Position numbers and translations under genes: made by a program. Under the pieces are notes generated by a model. That model was not told the DNA's origin and ran no database searches. It was given only the letters and a program-made list of their open reading frames with translations. A DNA stretch of 38,653 nucleotides from a virus: IMG/VR virus record IMGVR_UViG_3300035034_002507, positions 1 to 38,653 of that record, one strand, 5' to 3'. This document shows, one piece after another, positions 22,740 through 30,522 of the stretch (its first letter is position 1; the number at the start of each line of letters is the position of its first letter).

Positions 22740-23070
22740 CTTTGTGTATCTTTCTCGCTAGGCATGGTAGGCATTTGCATTTTTTCTTACCCTTCTTAAG
22801 ACATTCGCTCTTGGCTAACTTCTCGGCCAAAGCTACTGAGGCTATGGTCCTGTATCTTTCTTTGACCCTGATAACTGGTTTGTCCATCCATCGACTTTGC
22901 ATTGTTCGAGGGTCACACTGAGGACAAATGACATGGCCAAACATGCGTGGCGTTCTCGACTTCATGTCATCATAGTTATTCACGCATGAGCGGTTGCCAC
23001 AGAAGAAGCAATCGGCATACCTCATCCAGGTTCTATCGAGGCGATTCATGTCAGATCGCTTAAGGGCCAT
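22732..23070 (-). CDS. Cys-rich basic protein, leaderless
   Basis: 112 residues from ATG 23070, which is 6 nt after the -10 of promoter P9; the longer reading to 23106 would start inside the promoter. There are two clusters: CFFCGNRSC with CPQC (about 21-62), and near the C-terminus CLKKGKKKCKCLPCLARK. Both look like zinc sites on a basic protein. It is likely to bind nucleic acid, but the family is not recognised. Confidence 0.68.
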   Translation of the reverse strand: MALKRSDMNRLDRTWMRYADCFFCGNRSCVNNYDDMKSRTPRMFGHVICPQCDPRTMQSRWMDKPVIRVKERYRTIASVALAEKLAKSECLKKGKKKCKCLPCLARKIHKDD

Positions 23071-23076
23071 GTCACT

Positions 23077-23106
23077 ATCATATCGCATGAGAGCTCGCCT
23101 CGTCAA
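23077..23106 (-). promoter_or_regulatory. Promoter P9: TTGACG-18-TATGAT
   Basis: TTGACG (23106-23101), 18-nt spacer, TATGAT (23082-23077). The start codon is 6 nt downstream. It is divergent from the plus-strand promoter at 23146. Confidence 0.82.
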
Positions 23107-23145
23107 GAAACTTGATCCCGACTAGATCAAATGTTTCGCGTTGCC

Positions 23146-23174
23146 TTGACGATGATGTTATGACTCGATATAGT
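23146..23174 (+). promoter_or_regulatory. Promoter P11: TTGACG-17-TATAGT (plus strand)
   Basis: TTGACG (23146-23151), exactly 17 nt, TATAGT (23169-23174). It is the only clear plus-strand promoter and lies back to back with P9. The leader is about 46 nt. Confidence 0.82.
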
Positions 23175-23227
23175 GAGTGATCCATTCACAAAGGCAATTC
23201 CGCCCTACCACAAGGAGAAACAATCAC

Positions 23228-23779
23228 ATGGCACGTAAAAAGGCTGCTAAGGTTGAAGAAGTCGAAGACCTGGAACTCGACGAGCTCGAAGACATCGAGG
23301 AAGAGCTCGAAGAAGACGATGACGACGTCGAGGAAGAGGAAGAGGAAGAGGAAGCACCCAAGCCGAAGGCCAAGGCAAAGGCAAAGAAGGCTGCTGAGCC
23401 GGAGATCTGGGGAGTTCGCAACCTCTGCGATCTGCTCAAGGAAAAGACCGGCAAAGACTACCAGCCCCGTGAGGTTCGCAACCTGCTCCGCAAGATGGCA
23501 AAGGAAGACAACGCCCGAGTCGATCGTGAAGTCATTGCGGGCAACAAGGCTCGCTACGAATGGACCGGGCCGAAGGACCCCGAGGTCAAGGCGATCCTCA
23601 AGGCAGTGACCGGGGGCGAGATCGAGGATGCGAAGAATGCTACCCTCGCCAAGCTCAAGGCTGACAAGGCTGCCAAGGCCGCCAAAAAGGACAAGACCGA
23701 AGGCAAGAAGGGCAAATCCAAGACCAAGAAGGCCGCTCCTCCCATCGACGACGATGATGAGGACGAAGACGAGGACTGA
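23228..23779 (+). CDS. Acidic/basic predicted DNA-binding protein, only plus-strand gene
   Basis: 183 residues from ATG 23228, with AAGGAG about 8 nt upstream; the 23177 start is rejected. The N-terminal 45 residues are mostly Glu and Asp. A Lys/Ala linker and a compact domain at about 60-130 follow (IWGVRNLCDLL, PREVRNLLRKM, GNKARYEW), which resembles a winged helix. Then come a long Lys/Ala-rich helix and an acidic end. It resembles the gene at 7877-8338 in layout. It might be a nucleoid-like protein, an anti-silencer or a control protein. It is isolated, with its own promoter and terminator. Confidence 0.72.
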   Translation: MARKKAAKVEEVEDLELDELEDIEEELEEDDDDVEEEEEEEEAPKPKAKAKAKKAAEPEIWGVRNLCDLLKEKTGKDYQPREVRNLLRKMAKEDNARVDREVIAGNKARYEWTGPKDPEVKAILKAVTGGEIEDAKNATLAKLKADKAAKAAKKDKTEGKKGKSKTKKAAPPIDDDDEDEDED

Positions 23780-23823
23780 TCCTCCTCTAGGCACACGGTG
23801 ATTATATCGTGATTGCCGGCACT

Positions 23824-23869
23824 AGGGCTCTCCCAATACCCTGATATCAGGTGAGGTGAGGGCCCTTTT
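23824..23869 (+). terminator. Intrinsic terminator of the plus-strand gene
   Basis: Stem AGGGCTCTC (23824-23832) with GAGGGCCCT (23858-23866), one wobble, followed by TTT. A perfect 12-bp palindrome CCTGATATCAGG (23840-23851) lies within the loop. It is 45 nt after the stop. Confidence 0.7.
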
Positions 23870-24077
23870 GCTGTGTTGACTTCTAAGGCGCTAGAATGAT
23901 GCAATGCGATAATCAATCAAGTTGCACATTCCCGTCGATTAGGGCGATCCCTACGGCTATCTCACGGCATTCGAGTTGCATATCAATGAATGATCGTCGA
24001 GGGCCAATCAGCGAATACACTAACAATGCCCGCCCCAGTCGAAACTGAGACGGACATGTCAGATGAGATCACCTCTT
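23870..24077. other. Convergent gap between plus-strand gene and late operon
   Basis: No gene is supported in these 208 bases. Its only clear structure is the UUCG hairpin at 24030-24053, reported separately. The rest contains short AT-rich stretches and GATCG/ATCAA repeats without a promoter match. Confidence 0.5.
24030..24053 (-). terminator. UUCG-capped hairpin ending the late operon
   Basis: In the minus-strand RNA, CCGUCUCAGU pairs with ACUGGGGCGG around a UUCG tetraloop, 10 bp with two G-U pairs. It stands 24-47 nt after the holin-like stop. On the plus strand the two wobbles become mismatches. There is no long U tract, so termination may be partial or Rho-assisted. Confidence 0.6.
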
Positions 24078-24431
24078 TTAGTCGTTGTTGCCAGGATTAT
24101 CGAGGTTGGGGAAAAGGCTTGGAGTCGACGCAGAGTCGCTACCATCCAAGGCTTTCTTGAAGTCAAACACCGTCGAAAGCAATGAGGTGATAGACAAACC
24201 AACGATGATCTTACTAGCAAAATCAAGGTCACCCAAGACTACATTCAGTGTGGGAAGTTCGATACCAACGAAGGCGTCAGCCTCAGCGGCAAGGAAGATG
24301 ACGACCACACCAGCAAGCCAAACTGAGGCTTGAGTGAAGGCACCATTCCAATCGGCATTCCGAAGATACTTCAGGAAGTCGATGAACTTTGTGGCCAGAG
24401 TGGCCAAGATGATGAGTGCTGTTAGCTCCAT
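24078..24431 (-). CDS. Holin-like membrane protein
   Basis: 117 residues. Three hydrophobic segments appear at about 3-20, 35-52 and 74-92, with polar residues (LKYLRNADWNG) between the first two and a polar, acidic C-terminus. The length, topology and place directly after the endolysin and two other membrane proteins suit a phage holin, which forms lesions in the membrane to release the endolysin. Start 24431 follows AGGAGCAAC. Other small membrane proteins nearby could be the holin instead. Confidence 0.6.
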   Translation of the reverse strand: MELTALIILATLATKFIDFLKYLRNADWNGAFTQASVWLAGVVVIFLAAEADAFVGIELPTLNVVLGDLDFASKIIVGLSITSLLSTVFDFKKALDGSDSASTPSLFPNLDNPGNND

Positions 24432-24438
24432 GTTGCTC

Positions 24439-24759
24439 CTATATGATGTGAGGATTAACGGTAATAGGGGTGGGGGGCTTTATGCCTAGGCTTTGAATCC
24501 GCAACTCAAGCTGCAGGATTCGAGCCCTTTCCCATTTTAGTTGCAGTGCGGCATCTCGTTTGATAGTCCTACATTCTTCCTCGCTTTTCTCTAGCTCTTC
24601 TTGTAGCTCTTTGATCCTGGTAACCTGAGGGGTGACCAAAGCTAAGGCGGCGTTTGTGATCTCTTGGGCACCTGAGATACTAACTCGCTTTCGATTGCCT
24701 AACCAGACTATTAAGGCTACTACGATAGTTGCTGCGGCCGAGGCAATCGCGGTTATCAT
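24439..24759 (-). CDS. N-anchored coiled-coil protein, possible lysis accessory
   Basis: 106 residues: one N-terminal membrane span (about 3-20), then a long coiled coil (IKELQEELEKSEEECRTI to about residue 90) and a Pro-rich end. This is like phage inner-membrane spanins, Rz-type proteins or LysC-like accessory proteins. The start overlaps the preceding gene as ATGA. In a host without an outer membrane a spanin is not needed, so a holin-regulating role is an alternative. Confidence 0.55.
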   Translation of the reverse strand: MITAIASAAATIVVALIVWLGNRKRVSISGAQEITNAALALVTPQVTRIKELQEELEKSEEECRTIKRDAALQLKWERARILQLELRIQSLGIKPPTPITVNPHII

Positions 24760-25280
24760 TCTGTATGGATCACCCCCTCACTATTACATGGTAGGTTTCT
24801 GTTGACCTCTTGAACGATGGCCTCTCCAACCCCGTAACCATCAGGTTCTGGTGAGTGAGCTACAAACGATACCATTGACTGGATTGATTCGATAGCCGAT
24901 CTGGTGTTTCGGATTTCATCTACCTTTAACCTGATCACCCCTACTAGGCTGATTATGGAGATGGCAAATGTTGAGTTAATGGCACTAAGTACAGTTACCG
25001 GAACTAGGTCAGCTCTGAAGGTCAAGAAAGCAAAGGTAATCCACAATCCGCCAAACCCTATTCCGGCCATGGCCCTTAGCAGTATCTCATGCCAGCTTCT
25101 GCATAGCCCCAATGTAACTCTCTTGGGCCAGGGCATCAATAGTACCACCATGAGGAAGCATGCCATGGATAGGAATGATCGTGAAAACTGGAGGAAGAAG
25201 AACGATTGTTCTTTTCTGACTTCATCAACAATCCCATCCATGCCTTGGGCCATGGCAGCCCATATAGATATTACGATCAT
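24756..25280 (-). CDS. Membrane protein of the lysis cassette
   Basis: 174 residues with three hydrophobic segments, at about 32-50, 70-88 and 94-114. The first is preceded by basic and aromatic residues. The C-terminal 60 residues are soluble, with a helical stretch RNTRSAIESIQSMV. Its start overlaps the endolysin stop as ATGA. It is a candidate for a second holin or antiholin, with no specific family recognised. Confidence 0.55.
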   Translation of the reverse strand: MIVISIWAAMAQGMDGIVDEVRKEQSFFFLQFSRSFLSMACFLMVVLLMPWPKRVTLGLCRSWHEILLRAMAGIGFGGLWITFAFLTFRADLVPVTVLSAINSTFAISIISLVGVIRLKVDEIRNTRSAIESIQSMVSFVAHSPEPDGYGVGEAIVQEVNRNLPCNSEGVIHTE

Positions 25281-26098
25281 GTCTGACTCAGGGCGTCAAT
25301 AAGACCCCATGACTGGGAACCCACCAACCCATCGGGGTAGAGCTTGAACCACTTTTGCAGGTCGAGGACTCGGCCCTCAGTGAGCGGACCATAGTCGCCA
25401 TCAACCTTGATGTTGCCTCCAGCCTTATGAAGTATGACTCCCTGAAGATACTTGACCGCGTCACCTCTGCTGGTCCAGTCATCAAAGCCCCTCCCCACTC
25501 GCTCCCTGACAAACTCTGCGTTGGCCAGGCGGGGCTTGCCCTTGTTGAGGGGCCAAAGCGAAAAGAGACCCTGCTCTGGCTTGAACGGAGGCATGCCAGC
25601 CTGAGGCGGAGTAGGTGTGGGGAATGGGTTGCCCGGGATCGGATAGAAGTGAAATAGCTCAGGTCGCCCTGCTCGCATCCAAGTTCTGTAACCATCTGTC
25701 TCGATGGGCTGCATGTGCCAAGACTCATGGTCGATGTTGCAATGAACACCCCACACATCCGCTGAGGCAGCTCCCTGCCGAATGACCTCAGACCATTTGG
25801 GTGCCCTGTGCTTAGTGCCATCGCCAGCGAAAGCGACTAGGTCAACAGCAGTACATTTAGGACCGGCTTCACGCCATGGCTGATCTTGGTGGAATGATTC
25901 ACCGTTCATTGAAGCTCGGGATACCGGGTGAGGGGTTGCTCGCCATGAGCTTCCAATCCCGATGAGCCCTCGCTGAGCTGCTATCCAGTTGAATAGCCGT
26001 CGGGCATATTCTGGGTGCATCTTGGATTGGTGTCGGCTTTTCAGTTGATCCATGGTCAACCGATCAGTGCCATACCCACTTGGGTAGAGTGCGGTCAT
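25277..26098 (-). CDS. Endolysin: M15 peptidase with peptidoglycan-binding domain
   Basis: 273 residues. The N-terminal part is an M15/VanY-like (LAS) peptidase: H70 in GESFHQ, D86 in AVDLVAF, and E125-S-W-H128, giving the zinc ligands H70, D86 and H128 and catalytic E125. It should cleave stem-peptide or cross-link bonds. A PG_binding_1-like domain lies at about 215-270 (KYLQGVILHKAGGNIKVDGDYGPLT, VLDLQKWF, DGLVGSQSW). The start follows AAGGAGCAAAAG. Confidence 0.9.
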   Translation of the reverse strand: MTALYPSGYGTDRLTMDQLKSRHQSKMHPEYARRLFNWIAAQRGLIGIGSSWRATPHPVSRASMNGESFHQDQPWREAGPKCTAVDLVAFAGDGTKHRAPKWSEVIRQGAASADVWGVHCNIDHESWHMQPIETDGYRTWMRAGRPELFHFYPIPGNPFPTPTPPQAGMPPFKPEQGLFSLWPLNKGKPRLANAEFVRERVGRGFDDWTSRGDAVKYLQGVILHKAGGNIKVDGDYGPLTEGRVLDLQKWFKLYPDGLVGSQSWGLIDALSQT

Positions 26099-26119
26099 CT
26101 TTTGCTCCTTGGTTGTTTC

Positions 26120-28327
26120 TTAAGAGAATGCTGCGAGTGTTGGGTCTACATCAGGCCATGAAACAATAACGTAACCGTGAGTGACTGGTGGGTTGAATCC
26201 GTCCTGAATCTCAACATCGCTTACCGCACCAGTCCAGCCTGATCCACCGGCTCCACCACTGCCTCCCCCATCAAATCCCGTGAAGACAGCGCCATGTCCG
26301 CCTCCACCCCCATACCAGCCTCCGCCGCCACCTCCTCCGGCCCAGAACAAACCTCCAACGTGAGGCGAGAGGCCGCCTTTGACGAATGAGCCGTCTTCTC
26401 CAGGATTTACATCGTTTACTTGGGTACCTCCTTGCCCGCCCTCAGTCTGCGTACCTCCCCGTGCGGGGGTTAATCCATAGTCACCAATACCACCATCGGC
26501 CCCTCGGAAGAATCCACCCGCCCCCCCAGTGCCGCGTTGGCCCTGTCCCCCACCGGCAGGTGCTACGATCAAACTTTCTTCTTTGGGTGCTCCCGCCCAT
26601 CGAACTTGAGACGAACCGGCGCCATGTCTTTGAGCGTTGACCTGAGTATTGGGCTTAGCTCCCACTCTACCACCATCGGGCCAAGCACCACCATCATTAG
26701 CTTGAGTTTGTGATTCTGATGTGTGCCCCAGGTGTCCAACGTAGATATCTAATACTGCACCAGGGGAGCCAAATACGGTCGCAGATACCCGACCTCCAGC
26801 CCCAGTAGATGCACCGGCCACACAATCAATGCGAACCTGAGAAACAAACTCAGGGAAGGTGAAGTGTTGAACAGACCCATACGGCCCAGTGCCAGTATTA
26901 TTAAACGTTTGTGAGTTGGGGTAGCTAATGGTTGTTCGAGATAGGCCTCGGGCCAAGACCCAAAGATTGCTTGAGTTGATGGCAATTTCTAGCCCGGCGC
27001 TTGCCGAGTCACTTACGGCTCGGATTGTCAGTTGTTTACGGCCCGGGGGAACTTCTGTAGATGAAATGCTGAATGTTTCCCGGGTGAGGTCTGACCCTGG
27101 GTTGCGAGTAATGGTCCAAGGTGGGTGGAATGCGTCCCCTGTTTCATCATCTATAAATGAGATGGTTGTTGTCGATGATCCTGAGCCGCCACCAATGGCA
27201 TTCAGGTTGTACCCGATTATCCACTCGGCTCCTTCTTTGGCGTTCACGGTCAGGCGCCCGAGGACTGTCGGAAGTTGCCGAATGACTCTAGGGGCTAGAG
27301 TGTTTTTGCTCTCTAACAATTGCCACGCCATTGATTGAGAATTACGAGAAGTTTTAGCCCCCGGGTTGGGAGTTTCAACAAGACCGAATGAGAGCTCAAC
27401 CTCATTACGATGGGGCTCATCAATGTAGATAACCCGTCGAGTGACCCTGGCTGGCACGTTCATGTTCATCAGTTCATCAAAGATGGTGACTGTGTCGCCG
27501 CAAGCATAATCAGGTTCCCATAGGCCAGTCAGGCTACTGAGGTCAAGCACATTTGCACCATAAGATACAGAAGGCTGTGCTAGCCTAGCCAGTTCTGCCT
27601 GAGCCCAACGATAAAGTCCAACCGATTCTACGAATGTGTCGTTAGACAAAATCAAGTCTTTACGATAAGTCGCTCTGGCTTCCGCCAGTGTCATCCCAGA
27701 GTTGGTGTAGTAGGTGTAATCCTCGATGTACTCACGCCCGTCTGGGGTGCGGCCCGCCAAGGTGACCTCATCCCGACCGTAAGCGTAAAGCCGAGTGACG
27801 GTTGGGGGGGTAGCGCGTCGACTAACCGACTTCAAGTTGCGTGTGTAGCGGAATGTTCGTCCCAGGTTAGCCCCGATCCTCGGGATAAAACTAATGTGCT
27901 TATTGGCCCGGTGAAACAGGATCTCATTCCCGGTGACATTGGCCCACCGCCAAAGTAGGTCTAGAACTGAGGCGTCAGTAGCGTCAAGGCCATAGAGCTG
28001 GGTATCAGGAGTTAGCTGGTCGATAGACCAACCAGTTCCAGCCAATATTTTTTCAAGACCACGACGAACAGTTACATCGTTAAGTTCAAAGTCGCCTGGG
28101 CGAAGTATGTCACCAAGCCGAACCCACCAGGCCTCAGCCTCGACAAATCGCATCATGACTCCGTTTTCATCTCGCTCGTCCTCAATGACACTAACTACGA
28201 AATGCTCTCCTTGAAACTCAAGAGGACTGTCCTCGACAAGAGTTGCATATAGTTGGTTACTGTAGGGTACCGAGAAACTTAAGGTGTATGATTTGAAGAG
28301 GAATTCTTCTACCTTGAGGTCGATCAC
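26120..28327 (-). CDS. Tail-associated protein (Tal/prophage endopeptidase-like) with Gly-rich end
   Basis: 735 residues, positioned after the Dit-like gene as expected for the tail-tip lysin or hub. Residues 1-330 resemble the prophage tail endopeptidase (Tal) family: VEAEAWWVRLGDI, LLWRWANVTGNEILFH, RLYAYGRDEV, and the VTRRVIYIDEPHRNEVELSFG segment. The middle resembles a carbohydrate-binding or beta-sandwich insert. From about 505 to 715 the sequence is very rich in Gly and Ala, ending in a short WPDV segment. The last region likely contacts the host surface. Its start overlaps the Gly-rich gene upstream as ATGA. Confidence 0.75.
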   Translation of the reverse strand: MIDLKVEEFLFKSYTLSFSVPYSNQLYATLVEDSPLEFQGEHFVVSVIEDERDENGVMMRFVEAEAWWVRLGDILRPGDFELNDVTVRRGLEKILAGTGWSIDQLTPDTQLYGLDATDASVLDLLWRWANVTGNEILFHRANKHISFIPRIGANLGRTFRYTRNLKSVSRRATPPTVTRLYAYGRDEVTLAGRTPDGREYIEDYTYYTNSGMTLAEARATYRKDLILSNDTFVESVGLYRWAQAELARLAQPSVSYGANVLDLSSLTGLWEPDYACGDTVTIFDELMNMNVPARVTRRVIYIDEPHRNEVELSFGLVETPNPGAKTSRNSQSMAWQLLESKNTLAPRVIRQLPTVLGRLTVNAKEGAEWIIGYNLNAIGGGSGSSTTTISFIDDETGDAFHPPWTITRNPGSDLTRETFSISSTEVPPGRKQLTIRAVSDSASAGLEIAINSSNLWVLARGLSRTTISYPNSQTFNNTGTGPYGSVQHFTFPEFVSQVRIDCVAGASTGAGGRVSATVFGSPGAVLDIYVGHLGHTSESQTQANDGGAWPDGGRVGAKPNTQVNAQRHGAGSSQVRWAGAPKEESLIVAPAGGGQGQRGTGGAGGFFRGADGGIGDYGLTPARGGTQTEGGQGGTQVNDVNPGEDGSFVKGGLSPHVGGLFWAGGGGGGGWYGGGGGHGAVFTGFDGGGSGGAGGSGWTGAVSDVEIQDGFNPPVTHGYVIVSWPDVDPTLAAFS

Positions 28328-29268
28328 GGGATTGCTCCATTCCGGGTTCCATCTAGATCATGAGTCCAGATAACTGATCGTCTAGCGTATATGACTCGGG
28401 GCGTAAAGACACCAACGTGAGTTGGAACCGATATGCTAAGCGAAAGGTCAGCCAATACATTAGTGAGCGGCGGAACAATAGTAACATCTGTCAGCATATC
28501 TATGCCGGGGGCAAGCACAGCCTCAACGTCGATAAAAGGCTCTCTCCAGCGAACTATGACTATGCCAGCCGCACCTAGATTTGTTACTCCACTCCGGTTG
28601 CCATTTCCGCCAGCGCCAGTGTGGGCTATCGGGGCTGTGGTAGCACCTGCTACTCCGCCGCCTTGACCGCCGCCGGCGCCCCCATGTCCGCCTCCACCCG
28701 CACCAAACCAGCCCGCAGGAGAACCACCATAATCCGCAAATTGGGCAACCTCTATGCCATCGCCGCCGGCACCAGATCCAGTTACGGAGCCGCCATCAGT
28801 TCCGGCCGTACCAGCGCCACCTCCACCCCCACCTCGACGGTTGTCCCCCCTGCTCGAACCTTGTCCATTGCCTCCATTATTGCCTTGAGCCCCGCCTGTT
28901 CCGCCATTGTCACTGCTAAAAGATCCCAGTCCGCCTCCACCTGATGCAGTAGAACTTCCCGCTGAGGTGGCCCCTGAGTAGGCCAGAAGCGTACCCAGCT
29001 CTGAGTTGCTAGATACGCCCGTTGAGACAGTTGCTGTGTGGGCTCCTACCGCCAAGTTTTCTATGTTGGTTAATACTCCACCTCCGCCTCCTCCGCCGGG
29101 TGCGTGACTGCTACTAGGATTGCCGTTGCCTCCGCCCCCAACCACCAGGAGTTCAAAGTCTCCGGCAGTTACCACGGTTAAGTCCGCAGTGGTCTCGAAT
29201 ACATGGTAATGGTAGCCGTCAGTGCCAGTGGTGTCGACATCGCCTCCAGTAGCCGTACCCCAAGCCAT
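28324..29268 (-). CDS. Glycine-rich tail surface protein
   Basis: 314 residues. Residues 1-50 form a beta segment with YHYHVFETTADLTV, ending in VVGGGGN, and residues 45-235 are almost all Gly, Ala, Ser and Thr with GGGG runs. A C-terminal 75-residue domain begins IVIVRWREP. Proteins of this type form receptor-binding tips or spikes with poly-glycine helices. The same module occurs at the end of the Tal-like protein, so the two probably share the tail tip or a recombination origin. Confidence 0.72.
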   Translation of the reverse strand: MAWGTATGGDVDTTGTDGYHYHVFETTADLTVVTAGDFELLVVGGGGNGNPSSSHAPGGGGGGGVLTNIENLAVGAHTATVSTGVSSNSELGTLLAYSGATSAGSSTASGGGGLGSFSSDNGGTGGAQGNNGGNGQGSSRGDNRRGGGGGGAGTAGTDGGSVTGSGAGGDGIEVAQFADYGGSPAGWFGAGGGGHGGAGGGQGGGVAGATTAPIAHTGAGGNGNRSGVTNLGAAGIVIVRWREPFIDVEAVLAPGIDMLTDVTIVPPLTNVLADLSLSISVPTHVGVFTPRVIYARRSVIWTHDLDGTRNGAIP

Positions 29269-29271
29269 GAC

Positions 29272-29640
29272 TCAAGACCAGATTTCGCAGTTGAGATCAA
29301 GCGACCCGATCTGGATTTCCACGTTCTGACTAGTGACTGCAGAGGCTGGAGAATCTGTGATGCCCCCAACAAACCAACAAGTCCCCGCCGAACTGGCAGA
29401 CCACACCGAAAGGTGAGTAAGGTCCTCGGTCGCTGGGGCAGAAAGCCACTGCAGCAAATTGACGTTAGACGCAGCTCCTGCTGTAGCAGCACCTCGGGTG
29501 AATGATTGTCGAGCTGACAATGTGGCCACATTGGCCGTGCCTGCCGCCCCTGGGTTGCCCACATGGAGCTGAACGTAAAGGGTTGCCGGCAGAGCCGTTC
29601 CATCGAGCAAGGCTGTTGCTCCTGGTGTTGCAAGGTTCAT
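29272..29640 (-). CDS. Small tail structural protein
   Basis: 122 residues starting with a good ribosome site (AGAAAGAGG). Recurring features of a known phage tail/virion family are visible: LYVQLHVGNPGAAGTANVA and LTHLSVWSA, with a strand-rich pattern. It likely forms part of the tail tip. A short 12-codon ORF ending at its start, with a 6-bp perfect hairpin CACGAC/GTCGTG further up, lies in the gap 29641-29712. Confidence 0.6.
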   Translation of the reverse strand: MNLATPGATALLDGTALPATLYVQLHVGNPGAAGTANVATLSARQSFTRGAATAGAASNVNLLQWLSAPATEDLTHLSVWSASSAGTCWFVGGITDSPASAVTSQNVEIQIGSLDLNCEIWS

Positions 29641-29712
29641 GATTCCTCTTTCTGGTTACGTAGACTATGTATCATTCCAAGTACCTCACGACGACTGTCG
29701 TGCTGATGCCTG

Positions 29713-30522
29713 TCATGGTGTGCCCCATTTGTTCTTGAGGTAAGTGTGGGCATCGACCATGTCTTGCGGGGTGATGTCCGTCGAGCGGATGACCCCGAAC
29801 AATTCGGCCACCTGCCCATTCAGGAAGTAGTTGTCAAATTCGTTGTAGCTGCCTACCCAAAAGTCCTGAGAGATGTTCCAGTCCGTTGTATCTGCGTTGA
29901 CGACAGACCGATAGTCACTACCTGCCGTGGCCCCATTCTTCGCTATCTGAATATTGTCACGGTTCCAAACGGCTGTGAACGCAAACGCCGTAACCCCGGT
30001 CCAATTGATGATGGTCGACTGGACTGGTGAACCGGTGTCGATAAGAAACGACAGTTGGCTTGTGAACCGCCCGACAGCGTACCGACCGTCATCAAGGCCA
30101 GCCACTGGCTTGCCAACGATGTGTTGTGTGTCATCATTCGCCATCACCACAACACCAAACATTGCAATGTTGTTCGCTCCAAGGTCCAAGGTATCACCAG
30201 CTGACAAAGCATCATTCGTACCATCGAACACCACCGTGGTCAGGCCGTTCAGTGTTCCTGTCCGTGACGGTTGCTTGGCTACCGTTGCCTGCGTCAAGTG
30301 ATTATTCCGACCCGACAAGTCATCCCATCTGTTCACAACTGATCCCGAAGAATATCCGAACGTTCCTGAGTTCGATGCGTCGTACCAGAAGCCATCGTCG
30401 GCGCCGATCAAGTCGGTTGGCGCATATGCCGGTGGAGGTGCAGGTGGTGGGCCTCCTGCGCCGTCCTGAATTGTTCCACGTGAGCGGGTGCGTGAATTGG
30501 CAGAAAGAGATAGTAGAGTCAT
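29713..30522 (-). CDS. Tail surface protein with ConA-like lectin domain
   Basis: 269 residues. A Pro/Gly-rich leader (PPPAPPPAY) precedes a lectin/glucanase-like beta sandwich, recognised by FWYDASNSGTF, VVNRWDDLSGRNNHLTQ, VVFDGTNDALSAGDTLDL, and FNGQVAEL-like FLNGQVAELFG. LamG/ConA-type domains on phage tails bind surface sugars. It follows the preceding gene with a TGATG overlap. Confidence 0.72.
   Translation of the reverse strand: MTLLSLSANSRTRSRGTIQDGAGGPPPAPPPAYAPTDLIGADDGFWYDASNSGTFGYSSGSVVNRWDDLSGRNNHLTQATVAKQPSRTGTLNGLTTVVFDGTNDALSAGDTLDLGANNIAMFGVVVMANDDTQHIVGKPVAGLDDGRYAVGRFTSQLSFLIDTGSPVQSTIINWTGVTAFAFTAVWNRDNIQIAKNGATAGSDYRSVVNADTTDWNISQDFWVGSYNEFDNYFLNGQVAELFGVIRSTDITPQDMVDAHTYLKNKWGTP

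Noticed and set aside
23186-23794. Long minus-strand ORF opposite the acidic plus-strand gene
   Set aside because: It is the mirror of a Glu/Lys-rich gene and has a Leu/Phe-rich composition produced by complementing GAA/AAG codons. The plus strand has the promoter, ribosome site and terminator.
29637-29675. 12-codon ORF ending in ATGA at the start of the small tail gene
   Set aside because: Too short to judge; it may only reflect the ribosome-site region, so it is mentioned in the gene entry and not annotated.
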